From an uncultured Porphyromonas sp. (GTDB taxonomy: Bacteria; Bacteroidota; Bacteroidia; Bacteroidales; Porphyromonadaceae): a stretch of 12,377 nucleotides of DNA. Made by a program: the position numbers and the translations under genes. The stretch covers positions 1 to 12,377 of the forward strand of contig CABQOJ010000018.1 in the NCBI GenBank assembly GCA_902465775.1. The letters are read 5' to 3'. This document shows positions 1 through 6,771 of the stretch, piece by piece; position 1 is the first letter of the stretch, and every line of letters begins with the position of its first letter. A model generated the notes under the pieces. The model was given only the letters and a program-made list of their open reading frames with translations. It was not told the origin of the DNA and did no database searches.

Positions 1-2
1 TT

Positions 3-767
3 TACGTAGTTTACTTCTTCATGGATAAGAAGCTCGACCAGCAGCTAGAAGCAGCCCATGCAGCTGTGGAGAAAGAGGAGGAAGAGCCCTTTAAGTTTAG
101 AGACCTCGGACATGTCTTTGGCAACTCAATGTTTTGGATCGTTGCCATCCTGTGCGTCCTCTACTACTCAGCTATCTTCCCCTTCCAGAAGTTTGCTACC
201 GAGATGCTGGTGAGCAACGTGGGCTTCGAGCAAGATGTGGCTGCTAAGATCTTTAGTCTCTTCCCAGTGGGCGCTATGGTGATCACTCCGATTTTGGGCT
301 TCTACCTAGATGCACGTGGCAAGGGTGCGACGATGCTGATAATCGGTGCTATCTTGATGATTGTCTGCCATGGTACGTTTGCTTTCTTCCCATTCAGCAC
401 TGTCTCTCATGGACTGGCGGCTACCATTGCTATCATAGCCATCGTGGTACTGGGCATCTCCTTCTCATTGGTTCCTGCAGCTCTATGGCCTTCCGTACCT
501 AAGATTATCCCAGGTAAGGTGCTAGGCTCTGCTTACTCAGCAATCTTCTGGATTCAGAACATCGGACTCATGGCTGTGCCTATGCTCATTGGTGCCATCC
601 TCGATGCAAACAATCAGAATGTAGCTCCTGGACAGCCTAAGGACTACTTCCAGGCTATGCTTGTCTTTACCGCGTTTGGTGTTGTAGCTCTCATCACGGC
701 TATACTCCTTAAGGCAGCTGACAAGAAGAAGGGCTACGGCCTTGAGTTGCCGAACATTAAGAAGTAA
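3..767 (+). CDS. MFS transporter, C-terminal half (5' end outside window)
   Basis: Inner-membrane carrier of the major facilitator superfamily; the substrate cannot be told from this fragment. The reading frame stays open to the left edge (codons for YVVYFF precede the first Met at 21), so the gene begins outside the window and Met at 21 is internal. About 248 residues follow that Met: an acidic, charged loop typical of the central cytoplasmic loop (KEEEEPFKF), then six hydrophobic segments (roughly residues 36-60, 75-95, 103-123, 131-160, 170-193 and 212-230, counted from that Met). This matches the second six-helix bundle of an MFS protein. GFYLDARGKGA between its second and third helices resembles MFS motif A. 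It ends in a short basic tail. The N-terminal bundle, which would help assign the subfamily, is missing. It vaguely resembles the MFSD1-like family, but I would not name it further. Confidence 0.88.
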   Translation, partial: YVVYFFMDKKLDQQLEAAHAAVEKEEEEPFKFRDLGHVFGNSMFWIVAILCVLYYSAIFPFQKFATEMLVSNVGFEQDVAAKIFSLFPVGAMVITPILGFYLDARGKGATMLIIGAILMIVCHGTFAFFPFSTVSHGLAATIAIIAIVVLGISFSLVPAALWPSVPKIIPGKVLGSAYSAIFWIQNIGLMAVPMLIGAILDANNQNVAPGQPKDYFQAMLVFTAFGVVALITAILLKAADKKKGYGLELPNIKK

Positions 768-862
768 CTTATCCGTCGGGGAGGGGGTTCTTTTGGCGTG
801 TGGCATCGCACCTTTTAGGGCAGACTTAACTGGGTGATGTAGGCTACTCGCAAAAATCTTCG

Positions 863-870
863 TACATTTG
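863..870 (+). promoter_or_regulatory. Candidate Bacteroidetes -7 element upstream of tonB
   Basis: TACATTTG matches the Bacteroidetes sigma-A -7 consensus TAnnTTTG. It lies about 80 bases before the tonB start, so transcription would begin near 876 and leave a leader of about 70 bases. No good -33 TTG is seen at the usual distance, so the call rests on the -7 box and position. A small hairpin (GCTAT at 885-889 with ATAGC at 895-899) would lie in the leader. Confidence 0.45.
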
Positions 871-949
871 TGCCGAGAGAGCTAGCTATACGTGATAGCA
901 CACTCCAAAAGAACTACCATTCCACCGAAGAAATAAGATAACTCGCTAT

Positions 950-1654
950 ATGGAAATCAAGAAATCACCCCACGCAGACCTAAGAAGGACGATACCCTTA
1001 TCGTTGGCTATGGGATTTGTCTTAGCTCTAGGTATCCTTTATACCGCTCTAGAGTGGACCTCTACAAAGGACGATAGTACAGACGATATGACTGCACTCA
1101 ATATCGCCGACATGGAGGATGCGCTCATCATCAACGAGCAGCAACAAGAGCAGCCCGAGCCCGAACCCGAGGCTCCACAGGAGGTCGTAGAGGTAGCACT
1201 ACCTGAGGAGTTTAAGGTAGTGGACGATAGCAAGGAGGTTGCTAAGATTTCAATTGTCTCTGTAGACCAGGATCGTGAGCTACCACCGCCACCCGTTATC
1301 GTACAGCCTGTACAGACAGTCGAGGAGCCTGAGGATCAGATCTTCGAGATCGTTGAGAATCCCGCTGTACCCCCCATGGGTGATATACCCTCAATGCTTA
1401 AGTGGATTGCTAATCACATCGAGTACCCACAGAGTGCTCTAGACAATAACATCCAGGGTAAGGTCGTGCTCCGCTTCGTCGTGGAGAAGGACGGATCTAT
1501 CGGAGATGTGATTGTAGCACGCAAGGTAGACCCCGCACTAGACAAAGAGGCTATCCGTGTGCTTAAGTCTATGCCTAAGTGGACGCCAGGTAAGCAGCGT
1601 GGTAAGCCTGTACGCTCTTACTTTACACTGCCTGTTGCCTTCGTGCTAGGCTAA
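950..1654 (+). CDS. tonB: Energy transducer TonB
   Basis: TonB couples the ExbB/ExbD proton motor in the inner membrane to TonB-dependent receptors in the outer membrane. The 234-residue protein has the standard layout. A short basic N-terminus is followed by one membrane helix (about 14-35). A periplasmic spacer rich in Pro and Glu follows (about 66-140, with PEPEPEAP and LPPPP). The C-terminal TonB domain (about 145-234) contains the IEYPQSALDNNIQGKV start, a central GSIGDVIVARKVDPALDKEAI and the closing PVAFVLG. No exb gene is adjacent; the motor genes begin about 2.4 kb downstream after two unrelated genes and a tRNA. It probably has its own promoter (see 863-870). Bacteroidota carry many TonB paralogues, so which receptors it serves cannot be said. 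It could be called a TonB family protein if the symbol is reserved for the principal copy. Confidence 0.93.
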   Translation: MEIKKSPHADLRRTIPLSLAMGFVLALGILYTALEWTSTKDDSTDDMTALNIADMEDALIINEQQQEQPEPEPEAPQEVVEVALPEEFKVVDDSKEVAKISIVSVDQDRELPPPPVIVQPVQTVEEPEDQIFEIVENPAVPPMGDIPSMLKWIANHIEYPQSALDNNIQGKVVLRFVVEKDGSIGDVIVARKVDPALDKEAIRVLKSMPKWTPGKQRGKPVRSYFTLPVAFVLG

Positions 1655-1827
1655 TGCAAAAGGCGTGACCCCCTTTCTGTAATAACACAATGCGCTATCG
1701 GATGATATAGGTGTCTCCCTACGTTGTTGACCCAACCTGCTACCAAGTAGCTCTGGTAGGTAGACATGTATATCACCCCTTAGCTCCGTATCACAGGAGG
1801 TCTCTACACCTCATACTAAACCAAGGA

Positions 1828-2832
1828 ATGTCTCACACAGTAGAAGCCAAAGATCTGGGGGCTTATCGTCAGATAGTGCAGGATACACTGCAGCGTCTGA
1901 AGCTAGATAAGCGCACACCTCAAGCTCTCTACGCTCCGATACGGTACACGTTGGAGCAAGAGGGAGCTAAGCGTGTGCGTCCAGTCCTGGCTCTCTTGAT
2001 GCAGGCGTACTTACGTCCCGAGGCACCCTTGGTAGCATCGCCTATAGTAGCCCTAGAGGTCTTTCACAACTTTACGCTACTACATGACGATGTGATGGAC
2101 AATTCTCCCGTACGGCGTGGCAAGCCCTCGGTCTATGCTAAGTATGGACTGACACCTGCCATCCTCTCGGGAGATGCTATGCTCATTCTAGCTTATCAGA
2201 TGCTTACAGAGGGTGTCTCTGCTGAGATGCTCCTTGATCTGATACAAGACTTCAATAAGATGGCTACGCTCATCATGGAGGGTCAGCAACTAGACCTCGA
2301 GTATGAGCAGCTAGACTATGTCTCTAAGGAGCAATACCTAGAGATGATCGGCTACAAGACAGCGATCTTGATAGCCACGGCAACGCGCTTTGGAGCTATC
2401 CTCTCGAAGGGGAGTGCTGCAGAGCTCGAGTCCTCTTACGCTTTTGGGTGGAACCTCGGGTTAGCCTTTCAGCTTCAAGATGACTACTTAGATCTATACG
2501 GAGATAGTGAGACCTTTGGCAAGCCTCTCGGAGGGGATATCCTAGAGGGCAAGAAGACTATCCTCCATACACTCGCCTATGCTACAGCTTCTCCCGCTCA
2601 GCGACAAGCACTCATAGAGGCGATGCGTAGATCTAACGAGCAGGCTGAAGAGAAGATCTCAGCTGTCAAGGCTCTATATGACGAGATGGACGTAGCTACA
2701 CAAGTGCAGGCACTCGTGCGAGACTACTTAGCAGAGGCGCAGAGTGCGCTAAAGGCTTTGGAGTCAGCTTGTGGTAGAGAGGCTACGCAGTTGCGCGCTT
2801 TTGTAACCAAAATAGCGGAGCGCAATACTTAA
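1828..2832 (+). CDS. Polyprenyl (short-chain trans-isoprenyl) diphosphate synthase
   Basis: Condenses isopentenyl diphosphate with allylic diphosphates in the cytoplasm to make precursors for quinones or undecaprenyl lipid. Both aspartate-rich motifs are present: DDVMD (Asp87, Asp88, Asp91) followed by RRGKPS, and DDYLD (Asp218, Asp219, Asp222). The conserved GKPLGGDILEGKKT follows the second. The first motif has no two-residue insertion, and a Phe lies five residues before it, as in archaeal-type GGPP synthases. A C15-C20 product is therefore plausible, but this is inference. A GTG at 1711 would open a longer frame, but its 39 extra residues do not look like this family. ATG at 1828 gives 334 residues, the normal size, and is preceded by AAGGA. 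Between tonB and this start there is a small hairpin (CTACCA 1740-1745 with TGGTAG 1754-1759) and an AGGAGG at 1795-1800 that is too far from the ATG to serve it. Confidence 0.92.
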   Translation: MSHTVEAKDLGAYRQIVQDTLQRLKLDKRTPQALYAPIRYTLEQEGAKRVRPVLALLMQAYLRPEAPLVASPIVALEVFHNFTLLHDDVMDNSPVRRGKPSVYAKYGLTPAILSGDAMLILAYQMLTEGVSAEMLLDLIQDFNKMATLIMEGQQLDLEYEQLDYVSKEQYLEMIGYKTAILIATATRFGAILSKGSAAELESSYAFGWNLGLAFQLQDDYLDLYGDSETFGKPLGGDILEGKKTILHTLAYATASPAQRQALIEAMRRSNEQAEEKISAVKALYDEMDVATQVQALVRDYLAEAQSALKALESACGREATQLRAFVTKIAERNT

Positions 2833-2837
2833 ACGCT

Positions 2838-2857
2838 CAGTCCTTAGCGAAGGACTG
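2838..2857. other. Hairpin just after the polyprenyl synthase stop
   Basis: CAGTCCTT (2838-2845) and AAGGACTG (2850-2857) form a perfect 8-base-pair stem with loop AGCG, starting six bases after the stop codon. No T tract follows directly (GCAACTTTG), so it is a weak terminator candidate or a 3'-end stabiliser. Confidence 0.55.
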
Positions 2858-2871
2858 GCAACTTTGTAGCG

Positions 2872-2890
2872 AAAGGGAGAGCTTCCCTTT
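2872..2890. other. Second hairpin between polyprenyl synthase and tatD
   Basis: AAAGGGA (2872-2878) pairs with TCCCTTT (2884-2890) across a five-base loop. It lies 28 bases before the tatD start, so it would be in the tatD leader of any read-through transcript. It and the preceding hairpin share a TAGCGAA(A)GG stretch. Confidence 0.45.
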
Positions 2891-2918
2891 GGTTAGATCG
2901 AAGAGGTAGGACAGAGAT

Positions 2919-3710
2919 ATGCTGATAGATACCCACACACATATATATGGTGTCGAGTATGACGCAGATAGAGAGGCTGTCATCTCAGCAGCCCGTCAGG
3001 CGGGGGTAGGCTATATGGTTATGCCCAATGTAGATCTCACGTCACTTCCTCTACTAGTCGAGACTCACCGCAGCTATTCTGATCGTACAGCGATGGCGCT
3101 AGGGCTGCACCCCACCTCGGTGGAGGCAGATTACGCCGAGCAGCTACGTCAGCTACGCCAATACATAGCTCAGTCTAGTGAGGCAATAGTAGCGATAGGG
3201 GAGATCGGACTAGACTTCTATTGGGATCGTACCTACGCCGACGAGCAGCAGAAAGCTCTCATCGAGCAGGTCGGATGGGCTACAGAGCTAGACCTACCGG
3301 TGATACTGCATGTACGATCAGCACTGGACGAGACGATCGACCTCCTGACCTCTCACTTCGCTCCCGAGCAGCTTCGAGGAGTCTTTCACTGCTTCGAAGG
3401 CGAGGAGACACAGCTACAGCGCATATTGGATCACTTGCCACTGATGATGATAGGGATCAATGGCAATGTAACCTATAAGCGGTCTCGCACCGCTCGACTA
3501 CTGTCTCAGATACCTCTAGACAAGATGCTTCTAGAGACAGACGCACCCTATTTGGCTCCTATTCCCCAGCGGGGGAAGCGCAATGAGCCAGCATATTTAG
3601 TTCATACAGCTAGCTATGTCGCAGATCAGATAGGCATCTCGCTAGAGAGCTTGGCAGAGCATACGACAAGCAATGCTATACGGCTCTTTTCGTTAGACTT
3701 AGTCGGCTAG
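2919..3710 (+). CDS. tatD: TatD family metal-dependent hydrolase (DNase)
   Basis: Cytoplasmic TIM-barrel metalloenzyme of the TatD family; characterised members are 3'-5' DNases/RNases linked to DNA repair and RNA quality control. The 263-residue length is normal. Metal ligands are visible: His6 and His8 in DTHTH, Glu95 in GEIGLDFYW, His131 in ILHVR, His157 in FHCF and Asp208 in ETDAPYL. The ending PQRGKRNEPAYLVH and a C-terminal segment with SNAIRLF are family signatures. The ATG at 2919 begins exactly at the conserved MLIDTHTH, with purine-rich AGGTAGGACAGAG upstream. It is not linked to tatABC, which is usual because the name is historical. A 14-base perfect palindrome lies across its stop codon. 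The family is sure; the symbol is less so, since bacteria often carry several paralogues (YcfH, YjjV). Confidence 0.93.
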   Translation: MLIDTHTHIYGVEYDADREAVISAARQAGVGYMVMPNVDLTSLPLLVETHRSYSDRTAMALGLHPTSVEADYAEQLRQLRQYIAQSSEAIVAIGEIGLDFYWDRTYADEQQKALIEQVGWATELDLPVILHVRSALDETIDLLTSHFAPEQLRGVFHCFEGEETQLQRILDHLPLMMIGINGNVTYKRSRTARLLSQIPLDKMLLETDAPYLAPIPQRGKRNEPAYLVHTASYVADQIGISLESLAEHTTSNAIRLFSLDLVG

Positions 3711-3715
3711 CCGAC
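3702..3715. other. Perfect 14-base palindrome across the tatD stop codon
   Basis: GTCGGCTAGCCGAC is its own reverse complement, and the TAG in its centre (3708-3710) is the tatD stop codon. No T tract follows, so it is not a typical intrinsic terminator. As RNA it could form a tight stem, with at least four of the central bases left as loop. Confidence 0.6.
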
Positions 3716-3802
3716 GATCGTAACAGATCACAAAGCCTCCCGAATTAGGTTGTGAAAAGTGAGGTCGACGGTCTAGATGCGTGCTAAGTCGCCAAATTTC
3801 TT

Positions 3803-3810
3803 TAGATTTG
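3803..3810 (+). promoter_or_regulatory. Candidate -7 promoter element for tRNA-Ser and exbB
   Basis: TAGATTTG fits the Bacteroidetes TAnnTTTG -7 consensus and lies about 98 bases before the tRNA. No clear -33 TTG is seen at the right spacing. No similar element is found between the tRNA and exbB, so this may be the start site for the tRNA and the exb genes together. Confidence 0.45.
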
Positions 3811-3907
3811 CACTACTAAACGGATCAAGAGAGCCTATTTACTGACACAGATAGCTGGAAAGAACAAGTAAGCATAGCAAGACAGAACAAACATAATAGA
3901 CCCATAA

Positions 3908-3995
3908 GGAGAGATGCTCGAGTGGCTGAAGAGGCACGCCTGGAAAGCGTGTAAACGTCGAAAACGTTTCGAGGGTTCGAATCCCTCTCTCTCCG
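3908..3995 (+). tRNA. tRNA-Ser (anticodon GGA)
   Basis: The whole cloverleaf can be read. The acceptor stem is GGAGAGA (3908-3914) with TCTCTCC (3988-3994) and discriminator G at 3995. The anticodon stem is CACGC (3935-3939) with GCGTG (3947-3951), around loop CTGGAAA, giving anticodon GGA at 3942-3944 (codons UCC/UCU). A long variable arm has AAACG paired with CGTTT, as expected for serine. The T arm is GAGGG-TTCGAAT-CCCTC (3971-3987). The 3' CCA is not encoded and must be added after transcription. Confidence 0.97.
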
Positions 3996-4043
3996 CAGTA
4001 ATAACAATCAAACTAGAAATAATCAACTAACACAACTATCGCA

Positions 4044-4865
4044 ATGAAAAAGTTATTTGCAACGTTATCATGCATGGCTCTACTCACACTGGGCCTCACA
4101 CAGATGACCTACGCACAGGAGGCTGCTCCAGCAGCTACAGACACCACAGAGGAGGTGACACCAGCTGTCGCTGATGAGGCTGTTGAAGTCGACATGGAGG
4201 CTGTCATGGAGCAAGACGCTACGGCTGATCAGACCTTCCACCAGGCTCTCAAGACCAAGTTCATCGAGGGTGGTGCTGACTTTATGGCACTCATCGCACT
4301 CGTCCTGATCCTCGGTCTCGTTCTCTGCCTAGAGCGTATCATCTACCTCAACCTAGCAGACAATAACTACGAGGCATTCCTACGCAAGCTCGAGGAGGCT
4401 CTCAACCGCGGTGACATGAACGGCGCTAAGGACATCGCACGCAACACCCGTGGTCCTGTTGCTTCTATCGCATACCAGGCACTGATGCGCTTTGACCAGG
4501 GCATCGACGTAGTCGAGCGTTCTATCGTCTCCTACGGTGGTGTACAGGGCGGACTCCTCGAGAAGAACCTCTCATGGATTACCCTCTTCATCGCTATTGC
4601 ACCTTCACTCGGATTCCTTGGTACCGTCGTTGGTATGGTCATGGCATTCGATAAGATTGAGAAGGTTGGTGATATCAGCCCGACGGTCGTCGCTGGTGGT
4701 ATGAAGGTGGCTCTGATCACGACCATCGGTGGTCTGATCGTTGCTATGATCCTACAGGTCTTCTACAACTACATCCTATCTAAGGTTGAGTCTATCCTCA
4801 ATCGTATGGAGGATGCCTCAATCACGCTAGTTGACTTTGCTATCAAGTACAACCTCCATAAGTAA
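4044..4865 (+). CDS. exbB: MotA/TolQ/ExbB family proton channel
   Basis: Forms the proton-conducting ring around ExbD in the inner membrane and powers TonB. It has 273 residues with three membrane helices (about 79-101, 178-202 and 221-244). The hallmark SLGFLGTVVGM lies in the second and ALITTIGGLIV in the third. Before the first helix there is a signal-peptide-like N-terminus (MKKLFATL, hydrophobic core, probable cleavage after TYA at residue 24) and then an acidic Ala/Glu-rich stretch to about residue 62; E. coli ExbB lacks this cleavable-looking extension. Codon choice is strongly biased to ATC, CTC, GGT and CGT compared with neighbours, which suggests high expression. It starts 48 bases after tRNA-Ser with no promoter-like sequence between, and is followed after 9 bases by a small membrane protein and then two exbD genes. 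TolQ or a gliding motor protein is less likely, given the ExbD partners and lack of tol-pal genes. Confidence 0.92.
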   Translation: MKKLFATLSCMALLTLGLTQMTYAQEAAPAATDTTEEVTPAVADEAVEVDMEAVMEQDATADQTFHQALKTKFIEGGADFMALIALVLILGLVLCLERIIYLNLADNNYEAFLRKLEEALNRGDMNGAKDIARNTRGPVASIAYQALMRFDQGIDVVERSIVSYGGVQGGLLEKNLSWITLFIAIAPSLGFLGTVVGMVMAFDKIEKVGDISPTVVAGGMKVALITTIGGLIVAMILQVFYNYILSKVESILNRMEDASITLVDFAIKYNLHK

Positions 4866-4874
4866 TACGCAACC

Positions 4875-5345
4875 ATGGCAGTAACCAAAATTCGTAAGAT
4901 CTCTAGCTGGACGCTACTAGTACTCTTAGTAGTCTCCGTTGCGGTCTGCCTTGCGTTTTTCGTCGGGGGAGTCGAGCTAGATGCTTCGGGCAATAAGGTC
5001 TATGCCAATACAGACTTAGTCTTGTATTGGGGCTATGCACTTGTTGCGCTGACGCTCGTAGCGACCATCATATTCGCTATCGCCTCCCTAATCCAAGGAT
5101 TCCGCACTAATCCTAAGAAGGCTCTACAGGGTCTCTTAGTCTTCATCCTATTGATAGTCATACTAGGTGTCACCTATGCTATAGGTGATGGTACTCCCAT
5201 GTCTGTCAATGAGGACTCAGCACAGTATAATACTCCAGGGTGGCTCAAGACCATCGATATGTGTATCTACACAGCCTACACGCTAGTAGCCCTTATTATC
5301 GTAGGTGTCATCTGGGGTGCTATCCGCAAGAGTCTGTCCAAGTAA
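4875..5345 (+). CDS. Small four-helix membrane protein in the exb operon, function unknown
   Basis: I do not recognise a named family. The 156-residue protein has four predicted membrane helices (about 12-31, 48-73, 85-104 and 129-150), a basic N-terminus (KIRKISS) and a basic C-terminus (RKSLSK). Both ends would then be cytoplasmic under the positive-inside rule. Two loops would face the periplasm: ELDASGNKVYANTD (about 35-47) and the longer acidic GDGTPMSVNEDSAQYN (about 104-119). A basic loop (FRTNPKKA) lies between helices two and three. It starts 9 bases after exbB and ends 26 bases before exbD, so it is almost certainly co-translated with the motor genes. From memory, a gene of this size at this place is common in Bacteroidota exb operons. 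A role as a motor accessory subunit is inference from position only. Confidence 0.8.
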   Translation: MAVTKIRKISSWTLLVLLVVSVAVCLAFFVGGVELDASGNKVYANTDLVLYWGYALVALTLVATIIFAIASLIQGFRTNPKKALQGLLVFILLIVILGVTYAIGDGTPMSVNEDSAQYNTPGWLKTIDMCIYTAYTLVALIIVGVIWGAIRKSLSK

Positions 5346-5371
5346 GTAATCAAACATATCAGTAAAGAGCA

Positions 5372-5977
5372 ATGTCTAGAACTAAAAAGAAGGTACCCAG
5401 TATCAATGGGTCATCCATGGCCGACATCTCTTTTATTCTTCTGATCTTCTTCTTGATTACTACTTCAATGGACACCGATCAGGGACTAAAGAGGCGCCTA
5501 CCGCCGTTGGTTCCCCCCGAGCAGAAGCAACAGGATATCGAGATACGTGACCGTAACGTATTGCGTATCCTTGTGAACCGCTCGGATCAGATAGCTATCA
5601 TCAAGAAAGATGCGTCAGGACGTGACGATATGGCTATCGTACCTCTTGAGAGGCTTAAGGATCGTGCTGTCGAGTTCATCCTCAACCCCCAGGATCTGCC
5701 ACATCTCCCAGAGAAGGAGACACGCTACATCGCTGGACTAGGGGATCGCGTCGTGACGACATCATCGTATGCTATCTCGCTCAAGAACGAGGTCGAGACC
5801 AGCTACCAGATGTATATCGATGTACAGAACGAGCTACTCCGAGCTTACAATGAGGTATGGGATATCGTCGCTCAGAAAGAGTTTGGTCAGCCATACGATG
5901 ACCTGACACCTGATAAGCAGAAGGTTGTCGTCGACTGCTATCCGATGCACATCTCTGAGATGCCACTCAACTCGTAA
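5372..5977 (+). CDS. exbD: ExbD/TolR family biopolymer transport protein (first copy)
   Basis: Plug subunit of the ExbB-ExbD motor, with one membrane helix and a periplasmic domain. The basic N-terminus MSRTKKK leads to a helix at about 17-34 (ADISFILLIFFLITTSM) that begins with Asp18, the position of the proton-carrying aspartate in ExbD/TolR. MDTDQGLKRRLPPL then resembles the family linker. At 201 residues it is longer than E. coli ExbD (about 140). The extra length is a helical, charged segment (about 115-170) in the periplasmic part before the final VVVDCYPMHISE. It lies 23 bases before a second, shorter exbD-like gene. Whether the two copies assemble together is not known from sequence. 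TolR is an alternative name, but no tol genes are near. Confidence 0.88.
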   Translation: MSRTKKKVPSINGSSMADISFILLIFFLITTSMDTDQGLKRRLPPLVPPEQKQQDIEIRDRNVLRILVNRSDQIAIIKKDASGRDDMAIVPLERLKDRAVEFILNPQDLPHLPEKETRYIAGLGDRVVTTSSYAISLKNEVETSYQMYIDVQNELLRAYNEVWDIVAQKEFGQPYDDLTPDKQKVVVDCYPMHISEMPLNS

Positions 5978-6000
5978 ACTTCAACTTATAGCGCATAATT

Positions 6001-6477
6001 ATGGGAAAGTTCAAACAAGCTGGAGGGCGTACGATGCCTGAGCTGAATACCTCCTCACTGCCAGACTTGATTTTTGCCTTTCTGTTCTTCATCATGATGG
6101 TGACGAGTATCCGAGAGGTGACTCCTAAGGTTGCCTTTCAGAATCTCCCCACAGCGACTGAGCTCACCAAGTTGGAGGAAAAGTCTCTCGTATCCTTTAT
6201 CTATGTAGGTAAGCCTATTCCTGAGCTACAGGCTAAGTTTGGTACAGCACCAGCTATCCAGCTCAACGATCAGATTACCACAGATCCCTCTGCCGTCTAT
6301 GGCTTTGTCAAGGACGAAGAGGCTCAGATACAGGATGAGCGTCGCAAGCTGATGACCGTCTCTATCAAGGGCGATGCATCTACCAAGATGAAAATCATAG
6401 CAGATATCAAGAATGAGCTACGTCGTGCTGACGCATTGAATATATCATACTCAGCAAGACCTAAGCGAGATAACTAA
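6001..6477 (+). CDS. exbD: ExbD/TolR family biopolymer transport protein (second copy)
   Basis: Second ExbD-type subunit, 158 residues. After MGKFKQAGGR it has NTSSLPDLIFAFLFFIMM, a membrane helix (about 21-38) that starts with Asp22 at the family's key acidic position. VTSIREVTPKVAF then leads into the periplasmic domain. It shares the overall plan of the preceding gene but differs widely in sequence and lacks the long helical insert, so this is an old paralogue pair and not a recent duplication. The C-terminal part (KIIADIKNELRRADALNISYSA) resembles the end of the ExbD periplasmic fold. It closes the operon; a strong intrinsic terminator follows 43 bases after the stop codon. Confidence 0.88.
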   Translation: MGKFKQAGGRTMPELNTSSLPDLIFAFLFFIMMVTSIREVTPKVAFQNLPTATELTKLEEKSLVSFIYVGKPIPELQAKFGTAPAIQLNDQITTDPSAVYGFVKDEEAQIQDERRKLMTVSIKGDASTKMKIIADIKNELRRADALNISYSARPKRDN

Positions 6478-6520
6478 AAGAGACATATTGCGCTAAGCAA
6501 TAGACTCTCTCACTCAATAG

Positions 6521-6567
6521 GAGGAGGGTGCCACAGAAATAAAGCTGGCATCCTCCTCTTCTTTTTC
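6521..6567 (+). terminator. Intrinsic terminator of the exb operon
   Basis: GAGGAGGGTGCCA (6521-6533) pairs with TGGCATCCTCCTC (6546-6558): 13 base pairs with one G-U, a 12-base loop, and a T-rich run TTCTTTTTC directly after. A smaller stem (TATTGC 6486-6491 with GCAATA 6497-6502) precedes it. Confidence 0.88.
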
Positions 6568-6625
6568 TACTTGCTGTGAGCATCTCGTTTCCAGAGCTGG
6601 AACGTTTTTGGAAACTTAACAAATA

Positions 6626-6646
6626 GGGGAGGAGGGGGTGGGGAGG
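6626..6646 (+). other. G-rich tract, possible G-quadruplex
   Basis: Three runs of four to five G (6626-6629, 6634-6638 and 6640-6643) with GG pairs between and after. A three-layer quadruplex would need a bulge or a split run; a two-layer one is possible without. Confidence 0.4.
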
Positions 6647-6678
6647 CTCTGACTTTCTACCGAAGAAATGAGAAATCG

Positions 6679-6771
6679 CCACGGAGGAGACGGCAAATTC
6701 TTCGGAACTTTGATTTGTTTCTTCCGAAGTTTCATTTGACTCTTCCGAAGTTTCATTTCGCGCCTCCGTGG
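6679..6771. repeat. Three 21-base tandem repeats bounded by 9-base inverted repeats
   Basis: The ends are CCACGGAGG (6679-6687) and CCTCCGTGG (6763-6771), perfect inverted repeats. Inside are three tandem units with an exact 21-base period, starting at 6699, 6720 and 6741. Units two and three share TCTTCCGAAGTTTCATTT. Unit one differs from that 18-base core at three positions, all C/G exchanges, two of them (TTCGGAAC against TTCCGAAG) keeping the local dyad. This looks like a compact intergenic element or a MITE-like or REP-like sequence and not a CRISPR (no spacers). I cannot tell copy number in the genome. Confidence 0.75.

Noticed and set aside
777..788. GGGGAGGGGG after the MFS gene as a quadruplex or terminator
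   Set aside because: Only two G runs, no stem and no proper T tract follow.
1711..1827. A 39-residue N-terminal extension of the polyprenyl synthase from a GTG start
   Set aside because: The extra residues do not look like this family; the ATG at 1828 gives the usual length and has AAGGA just before it.
3825..4026. Minus-strand open frames over the tRNA-Ser region
   Set aside because: They run antisense across a clear tRNA gene and show no protein-like features.
6699..6761. The 21-base repeats as a CRISPR array
   Set aside because: Units are directly abutting with no spacers, the period is too short, and no cas gene is present.
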